A stretch of 26,968 nt of DNA from JAOAFT01 sp035390885 (GTDB lineage: Bacteria > Bacteroidota > Ignavibacteria > UBA10030). The DNA lies in contig DAOOUW010000029.1 of assembly GCA_035390885.1 (NCBI GenBank), positions 1 through 26,968 of the forward strand, written 5' to 3'. The notes below the pieces were generated by a model that was not told the origin of the DNA, searched no databases, and saw nothing but the letters and a program-made list of their open reading frames with translations. Of the stretch, positions 8,012-17,418 are shown piece by piece. Every line of letters begins with the position of its first letter. Within the stretch, counting starts at the first letter, position 1. The position numbers and the translations under genes were made by a program.

Positions 8012-8857
8012 ATGGAAACATCACGACGTACGAATAGAGCTGATATCTACCTGAACGTAAAGGTAGTGCATGATCTTCTTGTTCGTTTTTTACGAGATGA
8101 AGTAACCAGCGCTGGTTTTCACAAGGTAGTGATTGGAGTTTCAGGTGGAGTGGATTCTGCTGTCTCTGCTACTCTTGCCGCGGAAGCGTTAGGTACGGAG
8201 AATGTTTTAGGTGTGATAATGCCGTACCGAACCAGCAATCCCAAAAGTGTGGAGGATGCCGAGTGTTTGATTCGCACCATTGGTATTCGCTCGGAATCAA
8301 TTGATATTTCTCCGATGGTCGATGCTTATTGTGAAGCGCATGGAGTAACTGATAACTTGCGACGTGGAAATATTATGGCTCGAATGAGAATGATAGTATT
8401 GTATGACCTTTCTGCTCGCGAAAAAGCTCTCGTTGTTGGAACAAGCAATAAAACAGAAATTCTTGTCGGGTATGGCACACAACATGGCGATTTAGCTTGC
8501 GCGCTTAATCCCTTAGGCGATCTCTATAAATCTCAAGTATGGCAGTTAGCAGAGGAATTATCCGTGCCTAAACAAATTATTGAAAAGCCCCCATCGGCAG
8601 ATTTGTGGGTAGGACAAACAGACGAAGCTGAGATAGGAATTACTTATCCAGAACTTGATGCACTTTTATATAGTATGATTGATGAGAGACTTTCGGATGA
8701 CGAACTAATTTCAGCTGGATTTGATAAGAAGCTCATTGCAAAAGTCAAGACCATGATTCGTCGAAATCAATTTAAGCGAAAGCCGCCAGTCATAGCCAAG
8801 ATTTCCTATCGTACTGTAAACGTTGATTTTCGGTACGTGCGCGATTGGGGAATTTAA
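8012..8857 (+). CDS. nadE: NH3-dependent NAD+ synthetase
   Basis: Converts nicotinic acid adenine dinucleotide to NAD+ with ATP and ammonia, the final step of NAD synthesis (281 aa). The N-type ATP pyrophosphatase P-loop SGGVDS is at residues 44-49, followed by the nucleotide-binding VVGTSNKTEILVGYGTQHGD (141-160) and an acidic active-site stretch ending near QTDEAE (202-207). There is no N-terminal nitrilase-like glutaminase domain, so the enzyme should use free ammonia or receive it from a separate protein. It is the first gene of the rightward group nadE-radA-rdgB, with 52 bases before radA. Confidence 0.94.
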   Translation: METSRRTNRADIYLNVKVVHDLLVRFLRDEVTSAGFHKVVIGVSGGVDSAVSATLAAEALGTENVLGVIMPYRTSNPKSVEDAECLIRTIGIRSESIDISPMVDAYCEAHGVTDNLRRGNIMARMRMIVLYDLSAREKALVVGTSNKTEILVGYGTQHGDLACALNPLGDLYKSQVWQLAEELSVPKQIIEKPPSADLWVGQTDEAEIGITYPELDALLYSMIDERLSDDELISAGFDKKLIAKVKTMIRRNQFKRKPPVIAKISYRTVNVDFRYVRDWGI

Positions 8858-8909
8858 TTTGCTCTTTGAGCCTTTTGACACTACTCATAAATTTTTTTTC
8901 TAAAGTAGA

Positions 8910-10268
8910 ATGACGAAAACTACATCACATTATGTCTGTCAATCCTGCGGATACGTCTCGCCACGTTGGATTGGAAAGTGTCCGAATTGTAATGAGTGGA
9001 ATACTTTTATAGAGGAAGCCCCATCTCCTCTGAAGGCGGCGCGAAAATCTGGTGTACCTTCTAACCTTGAGCCAGTAACTTTTGAGCTTGTCGAGGCGCA
9101 GCAAGTTCCAAGACTTTGTATTGGTATTGATGAATTTGACCGAGTACTCGGCGGCGGAATAGTTCCAGGCTCTTTAATCCTTCTTGGTGGAGATCCGGGA
9201 ATAGGAAAGTCGACGCTCATGATGCAGATTGCAATTCTTTTAAAAGAACAAATTGTTCTCTATGTCACTGGCGAAGAATCAGTTCAGCAAATCAAACTTC
9301 GGGCGGATCGTCTTCAAAGTGGAAATGCAAAGAATATTTTACTTCTTGCAGAAACAAATCTCGATTTAATTCTTGATGTGCTCGAACGCTCCACTCCTGA
9401 TGTTGTCGTTATTGATTCTATTCAAACAATGTATCGGCCTGGATTGGAGAGCGCGCCAGGAAGCGTTAGTCAGGTGCGAGAATCAACGGCGTTGTTGCTT
9501 CGTTTTGCAAAGACGAAGCATGTCCCGGTTTTCCTGATTGGACATGTTACGAAAGAAGGTGTAATTGCCGGTCCTCGAATTATCGAACATATGGTTGACA
9601 CCGTTCTTCAATTCGAAGGCGAGGCAAACTATTCTTATCGGATTTTACGAGCTCTTAAAAATCGGTTCGGTTCGACAAATGAAATTGGCATTTTTGAAAT
9701 GCGCGAAACCGGACTTCATGAAGTAAAGAATCCATCAGAGATATTTTTATCGGAACGACACTATGGCGCATCTGGCTCAACAGTTGTAGCAAGTATGGAA
9801 GGGACGCGTCCAATTCTTGTCGAGGTGCAGGCTCTTGTAACTCCAACGAGCTATGGAATGCCGCAACGGAACAGCACAGGCTTCGATTTTCGTCGTCTTG
9901 CCCTTCTCCTTGCAGTACTGGAAAAGCGTGTTGGAATGAATCTTGGGCAGTTCGATGTATTTGTGAATGTTGCAGGCGGTTTAAAAATTGATGAACCAGC
10001 TGTTGACCTTGGAGTAGCGACTTCCATTGCGTCGAGTCTTAGAGATATTCCAGTTGATTCTTCCTCTGTTGCCGTTGGAGAAATTGGGCTTGGCGGTGAG
10101 ATACGAACCATCGGACGGATTGAAAAAAGAATTCAAGAAGCGGAAAGACTTGGATTCAAGAGAATAGTAATTCCACAAAATAATACAAAAGGTTTAACTC
10201 TGAATTCGAACATCGAACTCATTCCAGTTGACAGGATTGAAAAAGCAATTCAGGTTTTACTTGGATAA
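8910..10268 (+). CDS. radA: DNA repair protein RadA (Sms)
   Basis: RecA-like branch-migration ATPase that processes recombination intermediates (452 aa, standard length). The order is canonical: an N-terminal C4 zinc finger (Cys10, Cys13, Cys24, Cys27), Walker A GGDPGIGKST (93-102), the Walker B region VVVIDSIQT, the RadA-specific KNRFG motif (250-254) and a C-terminal Lon-protease-like domain that in RadA acts in DNA binding and hexamer assembly. The ATG was chosen because the zinc finger starts almost at once after it; the ribosome-binding site is weak. Its stop is 4 bases before the rdgB start, so translation is probably coupled. Confidence 0.97.
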   Translation: MTKTTSHYVCQSCGYVSPRWIGKCPNCNEWNTFIEEAPSPLKAARKSGVPSNLEPVTFELVEAQQVPRLCIGIDEFDRVLGGGIVPGSLILLGGDPGIGKSTLMMQIAILLKEQIVLYVTGEESVQQIKLRADRLQSGNAKNILLLAETNLDLILDVLERSTPDVVVIDSIQTMYRPGLESAPGSVSQVRESTALLLRFAKTKHVPVFLIGHVTKEGVIAGPRIIEHMVDTVLQFEGEANYSYRILRALKNRFGSTNEIGIFEMRETGLHEVKNPSEIFLSERHYGASGSTVVASMEGTRPILVEVQALVTPTSYGMPQRNSTGFDFRRLALLLAVLEKRVGMNLGQFDVFVNVAGGLKIDEPAVDLGVATSIASSLRDIPVDSSSVAVGEIGLGGEIRTIGRIEKRIQEAERLGFKRIVIPQNNTKGLTLNSNIELIPVDRIEKAIQVLLG

Positions 10269-10272
10269 AGAT

Positions 10273-10914
10273 ATGAATAATAAAATTCCTCTCGTGTTAG
10301 CCACACGGAACAAACATAAAGCAAAAGAACTGCAATCATTTCTTAAAGGTTTAGATTTTGAAGTAATGACCCTCGATAATGTTGGTCAAAATATCGAACT
10401 GCGGGAAGATGGCATGACTTTTTATGACAATGCAATACAAAAAGCTCGTATTGTATTCGATGCTTTGCATCTTCCTTCTTTAGCGGATGATTCAGGCATT
10501 GAAGTATTTTACCTCAATGGTAGACCGGGCGTTTTCTCCGCACGATATGCAGGAACAAATGCAACCGACGAACAGAATAACGAAAAACTTCTAGCAGAAA
10601 TGCGTGGTGTTCCCGCAGAAAACAGAAGGGCTCAGTTTCGGTCTGTCCTTGCTTTAGTTGCCGATGGATTGGAACGTACAACGGAAGGAATTTGCACGGG
10701 AAAACTTGCAGAGCATCCGCGTGGAACGAATGGATTTGGGTACGATCCAATTTTTATTCCGGATGGATTCAGCCGAACGTATGCAGAACTTACCGCAGAA
10801 GAAAAAAATCAAATCAGTCATCGTTCAAAATCTTTTGCTAAAATGAGAGATGTGTTGATAGAGCATCAAGAACAGCTTCGAAAAAGTGTAGCGAAAGTAA
10901 ATTCGTTACCTTGA
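10273..10914 (+). CDS. rdgB: RdgB/HAM1-type dITP/XTP pyrophosphatase
   Basis: House-cleaning NTPase that hydrolyses dITP, ITP and XTP to monophosphates so that deaminated purines stay out of DNA and RNA (213 aa). Signatures seen are the substrate-binding ATRNKHKAKEL at the N-terminus, LADDSGIEV with the catalytic Asp pair at 72-73, GRPGVFSARYAG, GFGYDPIFIPDG and the C-terminal SHRSKSF. The frame is open further upstream to 10228, but the ATG at 10273 is chosen: the family's conserved N-terminus (LVLATRN) begins a few residues after it, and an earlier start would overlap radA by about 40 bases. Confidence 0.95.
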   Translation: MNNKIPLVLATRNKHKAKELQSFLKGLDFEVMTLDNVGQNIELREDGMTFYDNAIQKARIVFDALHLPSLADDSGIEVFYLNGRPGVFSARYAGTNATDEQNNEKLLAEMRGVPAENRRAQFRSVLALVADGLERTTEGICTGKLAEHPRGTNGFGYDPIFIPDGFSRTYAELTAEEKNQISHRSKSFAKMRDVLIEHQEQLRKSVAKVNSLP

Positions 10915-10977
10915 TTAAGTGTGTGATAATTCGTACTATAAACAAAGGGTAGATAAAAATACGAGGAGAGGTACCGA

Positions 10978-12606
10978 ATGTCATCATTTCATGAACAGCT
11001 ACAAACAACTTTGCTTTTTGAAGGATTGTCGCCAGAAGAAATTGAAAGTATCCTGAAAGATTTTTCCGAAGAGACATTTCCTCAAGACTATATGTTGTTT
11101 GATGCTCGATCATCTGGCGATAAAGTTTTCATAGTATCAAAAGGTTCTATCCGAATTTCTCGCGTTACATCTTATGGAGAAGAAGCAACCCTTGATGTTA
11201 TTGGCGTTGGTGGAGTTGTTGGCGAACTTGCATCAATTGATGGCCACGAACGTTCTGCCAGAACTACCTGTATTGAAGAAACGACGGTATTAGCTGCTAA
11301 GCGAGATACATTTGAAAAACTTATCAAATCGAATAAAGTATTTGCATTTAATCTGTTGCGTGAGCTAAGCGCTCGTATTCGAAAAGCTGATGATACAATC
11401 GTCAAGAGTTTAGAAGAACAGCGACGGGCGATCGAGAGTCAGTTCCTACGTCTCCATAAACTTATTGATGCCAGCAAAGTTATCAATTCCACTTTAAATC
11501 TTGATAAACTACTTGTTCTCATCCTTAATACTGCAGCGCAGAGTATTGGAGCGGATCGAGGTACGTTATACCTTGTTGATGATGTGAAGAAAGAACTATG
11601 GTCTAAAGTTTTGCAGGGCGAAAATATGGTTGAAATTCGTCTTCCGATTGGAAAAGGCATCGCCGGCTATGTTGCTGAAACAGGTGAAACGATAAATATT
11701 CCTGATGCTTACATTGATCCAAGATTTAATCCTGAAGTTGATAAACAAACAGGATATCGAACGAAGAATATGCTGTGCACGCCGATGAAAAACAAGGACG
11801 GAAAAATCATTGGTGTCTTCCAATTGCTTAATAAACTGGATGGTGAATTCGATCAGGAAGACATTGAATTTATTGATGCGCTTTCTGCACACGCCGCCGT
11901 TGCAATTGAAAATGCTAGATTAGCGCAGGAGATGATACAAAATGAACGACTTTCCGCCGTTGGAAGAATGGCAAGCGTTATCATTCACGATATTAAAAAT
12001 CCAATGGCTACCTTACGTGTGTATGCACAAGTCATGAAGAAAAAATCTGGAAATGAAGAAGCAGCAAAATTAGCTGATGAAATGATTCGGCAGGTCGATC
12101 GTTTTGTCAACATGGCACAGGAAATTCTTGACTTCTCTCGAGGAGTCAGCGCTTCAAATTTTCAGATTCTCGATTTTGAAAAGGTAATAGATGATGTTTT
12201 AGATTTTATTGAAAAAGATTTCGAAAAGAATAATGTCAAACTCATCAGGCAAACAGAATTTAAAGGGAAAGTAAATTTTGACCAGGATAAAATAACTCGT
12301 GTATTTTATAACATTGCCAGTAATGCGCGAGATGCAATGCCTGAGGGTGGTACATTAACAGTATCAACTCGTCAGGATGGACCAAATGTACGAATTGAGT
12401 TTAAGGATACAGGGACCGGAATGCCTGAGGAGGTAAAGAAGAGAATCTTTGAGCCATTTATGACTTATGGGAAAAAACATGGTACTGGATTGGGAATGTC
12501 GATTGTCAAAAAAGTCATCGATGATCACAAAGGGACGATAGAAATCGAAAGCGAACAAGGCAAGGGAACTTCTATTATCATTAAACTCCCCATTGAAGCA
12601 CAATAG
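10978..12606 (+). CDS. Soluble sensor histidine kinase: cNMP-binding-like + GAF + HisKA + HATPase
   Basis: A 542-residue kinase with no membrane segment, so it should sense a cytosolic signal. The order of domains is: a Crp/cNMP-binding-like beta-roll (about 10-130, with FIVSKGSIRI and GGVVGELASIDG), a linker helix, a GAF domain (about 165-312, with GADRGTLYLVDD and GVFQLLNKLDGEF), the dimerisation/phospho-acceptor helix with His337 in IIHDIKNPMATL, and the ATPase domain with N-box Asn449 (NIASNARDAM), G1 DTGTGM (477-482), F-box FEPFMT and G2 GTGLGM (502-507). All kinase motifs are intact. A good Shine-Dalgarno (AGGAG at 10964-10968) precedes the ATG. No response regulator is adjacent, so its partner is elsewhere. 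The ligand of either input domain cannot be inferred: cyclic nucleotide binding by the beta-roll is possible, but an arginine-containing phosphate cassette was not confidently identified. Confidence 0.92.
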   Translation: MSSFHEQLQTTLLFEGLSPEEIESILKDFSEETFPQDYMLFDARSSGDKVFIVSKGSIRISRVTSYGEEATLDVIGVGGVVGELASIDGHERSARTTCIEETTVLAAKRDTFEKLIKSNKVFAFNLLRELSARIRKADDTIVKSLEEQRRAIESQFLRLHKLIDASKVINSTLNLDKLLVLILNTAAQSIGADRGTLYLVDDVKKELWSKVLQGENMVEIRLPIGKGIAGYVAETGETINIPDAYIDPRFNPEVDKQTGYRTKNMLCTPMKNKDGKIIGVFQLLNKLDGEFDQEDIEFIDALSAHAAVAIENARLAQEMIQNERLSAVGRMASVIIHDIKNPMATLRVYAQVMKKKSGNEEAAKLADEMIRQVDRFVNMAQEILDFSRGVSASNFQILDFEKVIDDVLDFIEKDFEKNNVKLIRQTEFKGKVNFDQDKITRVFYNIASNARDAMPEGGTLTVSTRQDGPNVRIEFKDTGTGMPEEVKKRIFEPFMTYGKKHGTGLGMSIVKKVIDDHKGTIEIESEQGKGTSIIIKLPIEAQ

Positions 12607-12752
12607 GATAATCTATTTATTGATTTTTTTCCGACACTCAAATCTATCAATATTTTATAGAATCATTCTCCATCTATTATACTCTCGAACCATTGAAGCA
12701 CACAGTAGAGCGATGAAATAAATTAGCATAGAGAGTTTCCTAAGAAAATATC

Positions 12753-12781
12753 TTGAATAGGGTGGAGAGTTTTAGTATTTT
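12753..12781 (+). promoter_or_regulatory. Candidate promoter for tRNA-Ser
   Basis: TTGAAT (12753-12758) and TATTTT (12776-12781) are 17 bases apart and would place a start site roughly 10 bases before the tRNA. Each box matches consensus at four of six positions. Suggestive only. Confidence 0.35.
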
Positions 12782-12797
12782 AAAGACGCAATTGAAT

Positions 12798-12881
12798 GGA
12801 GAGCTGGCAGAATGGCTAATGCACCGGTCTTGAAAACCGGCGGCCTTTACGGCCTTGGGGGTTCGAGTCCCTCGCTCTCCG
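12798..12881 (+). tRNA. trnS(uga): tRNA-Ser (anticodon TGA)
   Basis: A full class II cloverleaf folds by eye. The acceptor GGAGAGC pairs with GCTCTCC. The anticodon stem CCGGT/ACCGG holds the loop CTTGAAA, with TGA in the anticodon position. A long variable arm (CGGCC/GGCC) typical of Ser tRNAs follows, then a T stem GGGGG/CCCTC with loop TTCGAGT. The discriminator is G. The 3' CCA is not encoded (CAA follows), so it must be added by nucleotidyltransferase. The length is 84 bases. Confidence 0.97.
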
Positions 12882-12910
12882 CAAATAGTTAATCTCATCG
12901 TTATTTTCCC

Positions 12911-13010
12911 NNNNNNNNNNNNNNNNNNNNNNNNNNNNNNNNNNNNNNNNNNNNNNNNNNNNNNNNNNNNNNNNNNNNNNNNNNNNNNNNNNNNNNNNNN
13001 NNNNNNNNNN
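12911..13010. other. Assembly gap (exactly 100 N)
   Basis: Exactly 100 unknown bases, the conventional placeholder for a scaffold join of unknown length. It cuts the 3' end of the minus-strand gene that starts at 14551. Coordinates and reading frames across it should not be trusted. Confidence 0.98.
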
Positions 13011-14551
13011 ATCATTTCGTTATTTTGAGGAGCAGTATGCGTGAATTGTTCTGGTGTTATAAGATCTTCTGAAGAAAACTGTAAATGTAATTGTTCGCGA
13101 TAGTAACGACTTGTGAGCGCTTTTGATATTTCGGGGAATTGTGAAATGAGCGAAGTTGCAAGTTTATCAGATGAAAAAACTCCCTTAAATCCTTTCTTTT
13201 TAACGTATGCAATTCGTTCTTGAAGCGAAGGTTTCAATTTGAGTTTTGATTTCCTCCCATCGTTGTTCATCAATCGTGATTTGAGCTTTTTAATTTCTTC
13301 ATCAGGTTTATTATTGAGCAATAAAGATGTATACCGTATGAAGTCGTTCGGAAGTGAATTGTCGTTAGGCTTTCGTTCCCTTCTCAGTTCATCAAGCGCC
13401 TCTTGAATTATAGTGTCAGTAATGGATTGTTTCGTAAAAGCAGATTCGAAGGAATTATATCCAACGAGCTGAGCCGCTCTACGATCCGCTTCGTACTCCA
13501 TTTTAAAAAGATAGGATTTGCAGATGGAGTATCCGATGTAAAGAAAGAGCGTATTGATCCACTTTGCAATCTTGTCAATAAACAGAATTAAAGAAAAGAA
13601 TAGATGTGTAATAATATTCCCAGCAGTATCTCTTTTAATTTCAATTGATTGATCAATGGAATCTTTTTCGAAGGCTGCCTTGTAGAAAAAGTTTGTTATA
13701 CTTTTGATAAAGTAATATATCTTTGATTGAATATTGCTCGAGTAGTAAGCAAGCTCATTGGCAAGTAAGCAGGCGAATTCTTCCATTGTGAGATTTGAAA
13801 AGAGCGGCAAACCTAATGAGAGCGTTTGCTGTTCTTCCAGAAAACTCAAAATGCCTTGTTTATATTCGATTGCGATTGTCGTTCCGCAGTGCGCTTCGAT
13901 GAGCGATGGTGTCTTGGAACCAACCGCAGTGCAAATTTTTTCAACGAAGGAATAAAGCGTTGGCTCTTTTTTCTTGGCAAGGATTATGGATGTTTGTTTT
14001 TGGGAAGATGAGGTGAAGAATTGTTTAACGAGAGCAAAAATTAAAATTCCGTAGAGAATAATAACTCCAATATAAGCCAGAATGCCAAGTACAGGGGGCA
14101 TAGTGTCGACCCACTCAAAATTTTCATCTATATGGATGAAGAGTGAATGCAGGAGGAAGAAAATGAAAATAATGTAAGCAAAGAGGAGTAAGAGCGTACC
14201 GCCTGCGACGATAAATCCGGCTTTGGAATAAGTTCGCTTGGATGTATGCTGAGATTGTGTTGGTTGTATTTGTTGCGTTGCAACTTTAGGCGACGGTATA
14301 ACAAATACCTCCGGCATTGGTTCAATCTTACAGCGAACTCCAATTGAGGTTAGAGCCTTAATGTATTCTTGAGCATGAACCTCGTCAAGGTTTTGATTGA
14401 TGATAGCCGGTTGTCCAGCGAATAGTTTTTCGATACGTTCCGGTGTGGTTTTGAATACTTCAACAAGCTTCCTTTTTACTGCTGCAAGATCAGCTCCATC
14501 TTCCATTTCGCCAGTAAATACAACCTGAAATTTTTTACCTTGTGTAATCAC
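13011..14551 (-). CDS. Membrane protein with degenerate M48-like peptidase domain (3' end lost in assembly gap)
   Basis: 513 residues are visible before the gap. Residues 7-78 form a small alpha/beta domain (VVFTGEMEDGADLAAVK, then EKLFAGQPAI) that I know only as an uncharacterised N-terminal module of bacterial membrane proteins. Two membrane helices follow (about 112-139 and 152-178). The rest aligns by eye with M48 peptidases: LTMEEFACLLANELAYY (254-270) sits where the zinc motif HExxH belongs, MEYEADRRA (351-359) matches the third-ligand ExxAD region, and PSLQERIAY (441-449) matches the usual HPPxxERI. Both zinc histidines are replaced (Asn265, Tyr269) while Glu266 and Glu352 remain, so it is probably not an active metalloprotease. 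The start is GTG at 14551, with GAGG upstream; an in-frame stop lies just before. It lies 109 bases downstream of acnA on the same strand. The stop codon lies in or beyond the gap. Confidence 0.7.
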
Positions 14552-14660
14552 CCATCTTGCCTCTTTTCATCTGTGTTACATTCAATATTGATTTACTGAG
14601 CTTAACATTACCTTCTACCCACGTTTTAATTTACGAAAATTATGAATAGCTCAAAAGATT

Positions 14661-17414
14661 TTATTTTTGGAGAATCGTTCGTAAAACATATTGTAAAATG
14701 CCGCCATGCCTATAGTATTCAACTTCATTGGGAGTGTCGATCCTGCATATTGTGGAAAAAGTTTTGATAATCCCATCGTTAGTTTGTGCTTTTATCAAAA
14801 TTATTTTACGTGGTTCAAGATTTTGCGATACGCCTTCGATTGTATAAATTTCTTTTCCGTTCAATCCAAGTAATTGGGCATTTTCTCCGTTTGCAAATTG
14901 AAGAGGTAAGATACCCATTCCAATGAGGTTACTTCGATGAATTCTTTCGAAACTTTCCGCAATGATTGCTTTGACGCCTAATAGCGCAGGTCCTTTTGCA
15001 GCCCAATCACGAGAAGAGCCGGAACCATATTCTTTTCCTGCAATAACGATGAGCGGAATATTCTCCTCTTTATATTTCATTGCTGCATCGTAAATGCTTA
15101 TTGGGTTGGATGAAGAAGGATGAATTGTATATCCACCTTCAACTTCCGGTACGAGAAGATTTTTTAATCTAATATTTGCAAATGTACCTCGCATCATAAT
15201 TTCGTGATTACCGCGTCGTGCGCCATACTGATTGAAGTCCTTTTTCTGAACGCCGAGACTCAAAAGATATTTTCCAGCAGGAGAGTTTTCATTGAACGAG
15301 CCTGCCGGCGAAATATGATCGGTAGTAATAGAATCTCCTACCATTACCAGCACGCGTGCATTTGTAATATCATGTAACGGTTGCGGGACCCTGGAAAAGT
15401 TCTCAAAGAATGGCGCTGGTTTAATGTATGTTGAATTTGGATTCCACATAAATTGTGTTCCAGTGGGAACTGGTAATTCTTGCCATTGCCGATCTCCTGT
15501 AAAAACATCTGCATACTCCTTTTGAAACATTTCTGCCTTAACATATTTTTCTAATGTTTCAAAAATTTCCTCCTGCGAAGGCAAAATGTCTTTGAGGTAT
15601 ATAGAAGTTCCATTAGAAGAAGCGCCGATTGGTTCTGATGTAAAATCAATATCCATTGTACCAGCAATTGCATATGCAACGACTAAGGGAGGAGAAGCAA
15701 GGTAATTCATCCTTGTGTTTGGATTGATTCTTCCTTCAAAATTTCTGTTGCCTGAAAGCACCGCAGCAGTGATAAGTTCATGTTCTTGAATTGCTTTTGT
15801 AATTGCTTCTGATATTGGTCCACTATTTCCAATACATGTTGTACAACCGTATCCTACAAGATAAAAGCCAAGTTTCTCTAGCGATTCAAGAAGTCCTGCT
15901 TTGCGAAGGTAAGCGGTTACAGCCTTTGAGCCTGGTGCCAGGCTTGTTTTTACCCATGGTTTTGTTTGCAACCCAAACTGTACAGCCTTCTTTGCTAAAA
16001 TTCCAGCTGCAATGAGGACGGATGGATTTGATGTGTTTGTACAACTTGTGATTGCAGCAATAATTACATTGCCATGGCTCAAATTAAATTGGCTTCTTTT
16101 GTCTGTTACCGTAACCTCTTTTAAAAGAGATGGTGGAGGTGTGTCTGGCACGCAATGAATCCACGATGAAACTTCCGAAGGTTCGATTTTTTTGATTTTT
16201 GAATTGAGAAAGTCTATAAGCGATGTTCGAAATGCTTGTTTCGATTTTGTAAGTGGAATACGATCTTGTGGTCGCTTTGGTCCTGCAATACATGGCTCGA
16301 CAGTTGCTAAATCGAGTTCAAGAGTATTCGAATAATTTGGTTCGAGTTCGGAAGTTGTATGGAAAAGTCTCTGTGCCTTGAAGTATGATTCGACAAGATC
16401 AACTTGTTCGGCAGATCGACCAGTAAATCGAAGGTAACGGAGTGTTTCTTCATCAATAGGGAAGAAGCCCATTGTTGCTCCATATTCTGGCGCCATGTTT
16501 GCAATAGTCGCTCGGTCGGCTAATGAGAGAGAATGAATGCCGTCGCCAAAGAACTCGACGAATTTTCCTACGACACCTTTCTTTCTTAACATTTGAGTAA
16601 TCGTAAGTACAAGATCGGTAGCTGTTGCGCCGGCAGGAAGCGAGCCTGAAAGTTTAAATCCAACCACTTGAGGTATAAGCATTGAAATTGGTTGTCCTAA
16701 CATAACAGCTTCCGCTTCTATTCCTCCAACTCCCCATCCAACAACGCCAAGTCCGTTAATCATTGTTGTATGAGAATCTGTTCCGACAACTGTGTCCGGA
16801 TACAGAAGCGGTAGTTGAAATGAGTTGTCGGCAAACACAACCGATGCAAGGTATTCGAGATTGACTTGATGAACAATTCCGGTGTCTGGTGGAACAACAC
16901 GGAAATTTTTGAATGCTTGCTGTCCCCAACGTAGGAAAGAATATCGCTCTGTATTTCGTTCGTATTCTTTTTGGGAGTTTATGGAGAAGGCGTCTGGAGT
17001 TCCATACTCATCAACAATCACTGAGTGGTCGATGACTAAATCAACGGGTTGTAATGGATTGATTTTGTCTGCATTTCCGCCAAGAGCAACTATCGCATCA
17101 CGCATCACAGCTAAATCCACAACGCAAGGCACGCCTGTAAAATCCTGCAAAAGAACTCGTGCCGGCATAAATGCAATTTCTTGTTCAGAAGCAGTTTGTG
17201 CGTTCCAATTCGCCAGCAATTCAATTTGTTCACGATTTACTATTGTGCCGTCTTCATGTCGAAGTAGATTTTCAAGCAAAATGCGAATCGAAATGGGAAG
17301 AGAGGAAAGTGAAAGTCCAAGGTGTTTCTCGAGTGCAGGTAATGAATAATAAGTATATTCTTTCCCGTTGCAAGTTAACTTAGAGTATGTCCGAAAACTA
17401 TCGATGCTTTTCAT
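14661..17414 (-). CDS. acnA: Aconitate hydratase A
   Basis: TCA-cycle enzyme that interconverts citrate and isocitrate with a [4Fe-4S] cluster; AcnA/IRP1 type by layout (917 aa; E. coli AcnA 891). The cluster cysteines are Cys458 in AITSCTNTSNPS and Cys524/Cys527 in VGYGCTTCIGNSGP. The swivel domain carries GKEYGSGSSRDWAAKG, with substrate-binding Ser/Arg. The N-terminal PARVLLQDFTGVP is also typical. The start is ATG at 17414-17412. The preceding TTG (17417) is rejected because the AAAGGA Shine-Dalgarno would lie too close to it. That Shine-Dalgarno lies inside a 24-bp palindrome, suggesting control at the start site. The gene is divergent from the pilus cluster. Confidence 0.96.
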   Translation of the reverse strand: MKSIDSFRTYSKLTCNGKEYTYYSLPALEKHLGLSLSSLPISIRILLENLLRHEDGTIVNREQIELLANWNAQTASEQEIAFMPARVLLQDFTGVPCVVDLAVMRDAIVALGGNADKINPLQPVDLVIDHSVIVDEYGTPDAFSINSQKEYERNTERYSFLRWGQQAFKNFRVVPPDTGIVHQVNLEYLASVVFADNSFQLPLLYPDTVVGTDSHTTMINGLGVVGWGVGGIEAEAVMLGQPISMLIPQVVGFKLSGSLPAGATATDLVLTITQMLRKKGVVGKFVEFFGDGIHSLSLADRATIANMAPEYGATMGFFPIDEETLRYLRFTGRSAEQVDLVESYFKAQRLFHTTSELEPNYSNTLELDLATVEPCIAGPKRPQDRIPLTKSKQAFRTSLIDFLNSKIKKIEPSEVSSWIHCVPDTPPPSLLKEVTVTDKRSQFNLSHGNVIIAAITSCTNTSNPSVLIAAGILAKKAVQFGLQTKPWVKTSLAPGSKAVTAYLRKAGLLESLEKLGFYLVGYGCTTCIGNSGPISEAITKAIQEHELITAAVLSGNRNFEGRINPNTRMNYLASPPLVVAYAIAGTMDIDFTSEPIGASSNGTSIYLKDILPSQEEIFETLEKYVKAEMFQKEYADVFTGDRQWQELPVPTGTQFMWNPNSTYIKPAPFFENFSRVPQPLHDITNARVLVMVGDSITTDHISPAGSFNENSPAGKYLLSLGVQKKDFNQYGARRGNHEIMMRGTFANIRLKNLLVPEVEGGYTIHPSSSNPISIYDAAMKYKEENIPLIVIAGKEYGSGSSRDWAAKGPALLGVKAIIAESFERIHRSNLIGMGILPLQFANGENAQLLGLNGKEIYTIEGVSQNLEPRKIILIKAQTNDGIIKTFSTICRIDTPNEVEYYRHGGILQYVLRTILQK

Positions 17415-17418
17415 CAAA

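Noticed and set aside
8875..8880. Perfect TTGACA upstream of radA
   Set aside because: No acceptable -10 box at 16-18 bases; the 17-base position reads TTCTAA and TAAAGT is 20 bases away. Probably chance in AT-rich spacer.
10228..10272. Upstream extension of rdgB into radA
   Set aside because: Family-conserved N-terminus begins right after ATG 10273; the extension is the radA tail read in another frame.
17415..17417. TTG as acnA start
   Set aside because: Would put the AAAGGA ribosome-binding site only about 3 bases from the start; the ATG next to it has proper spacing.
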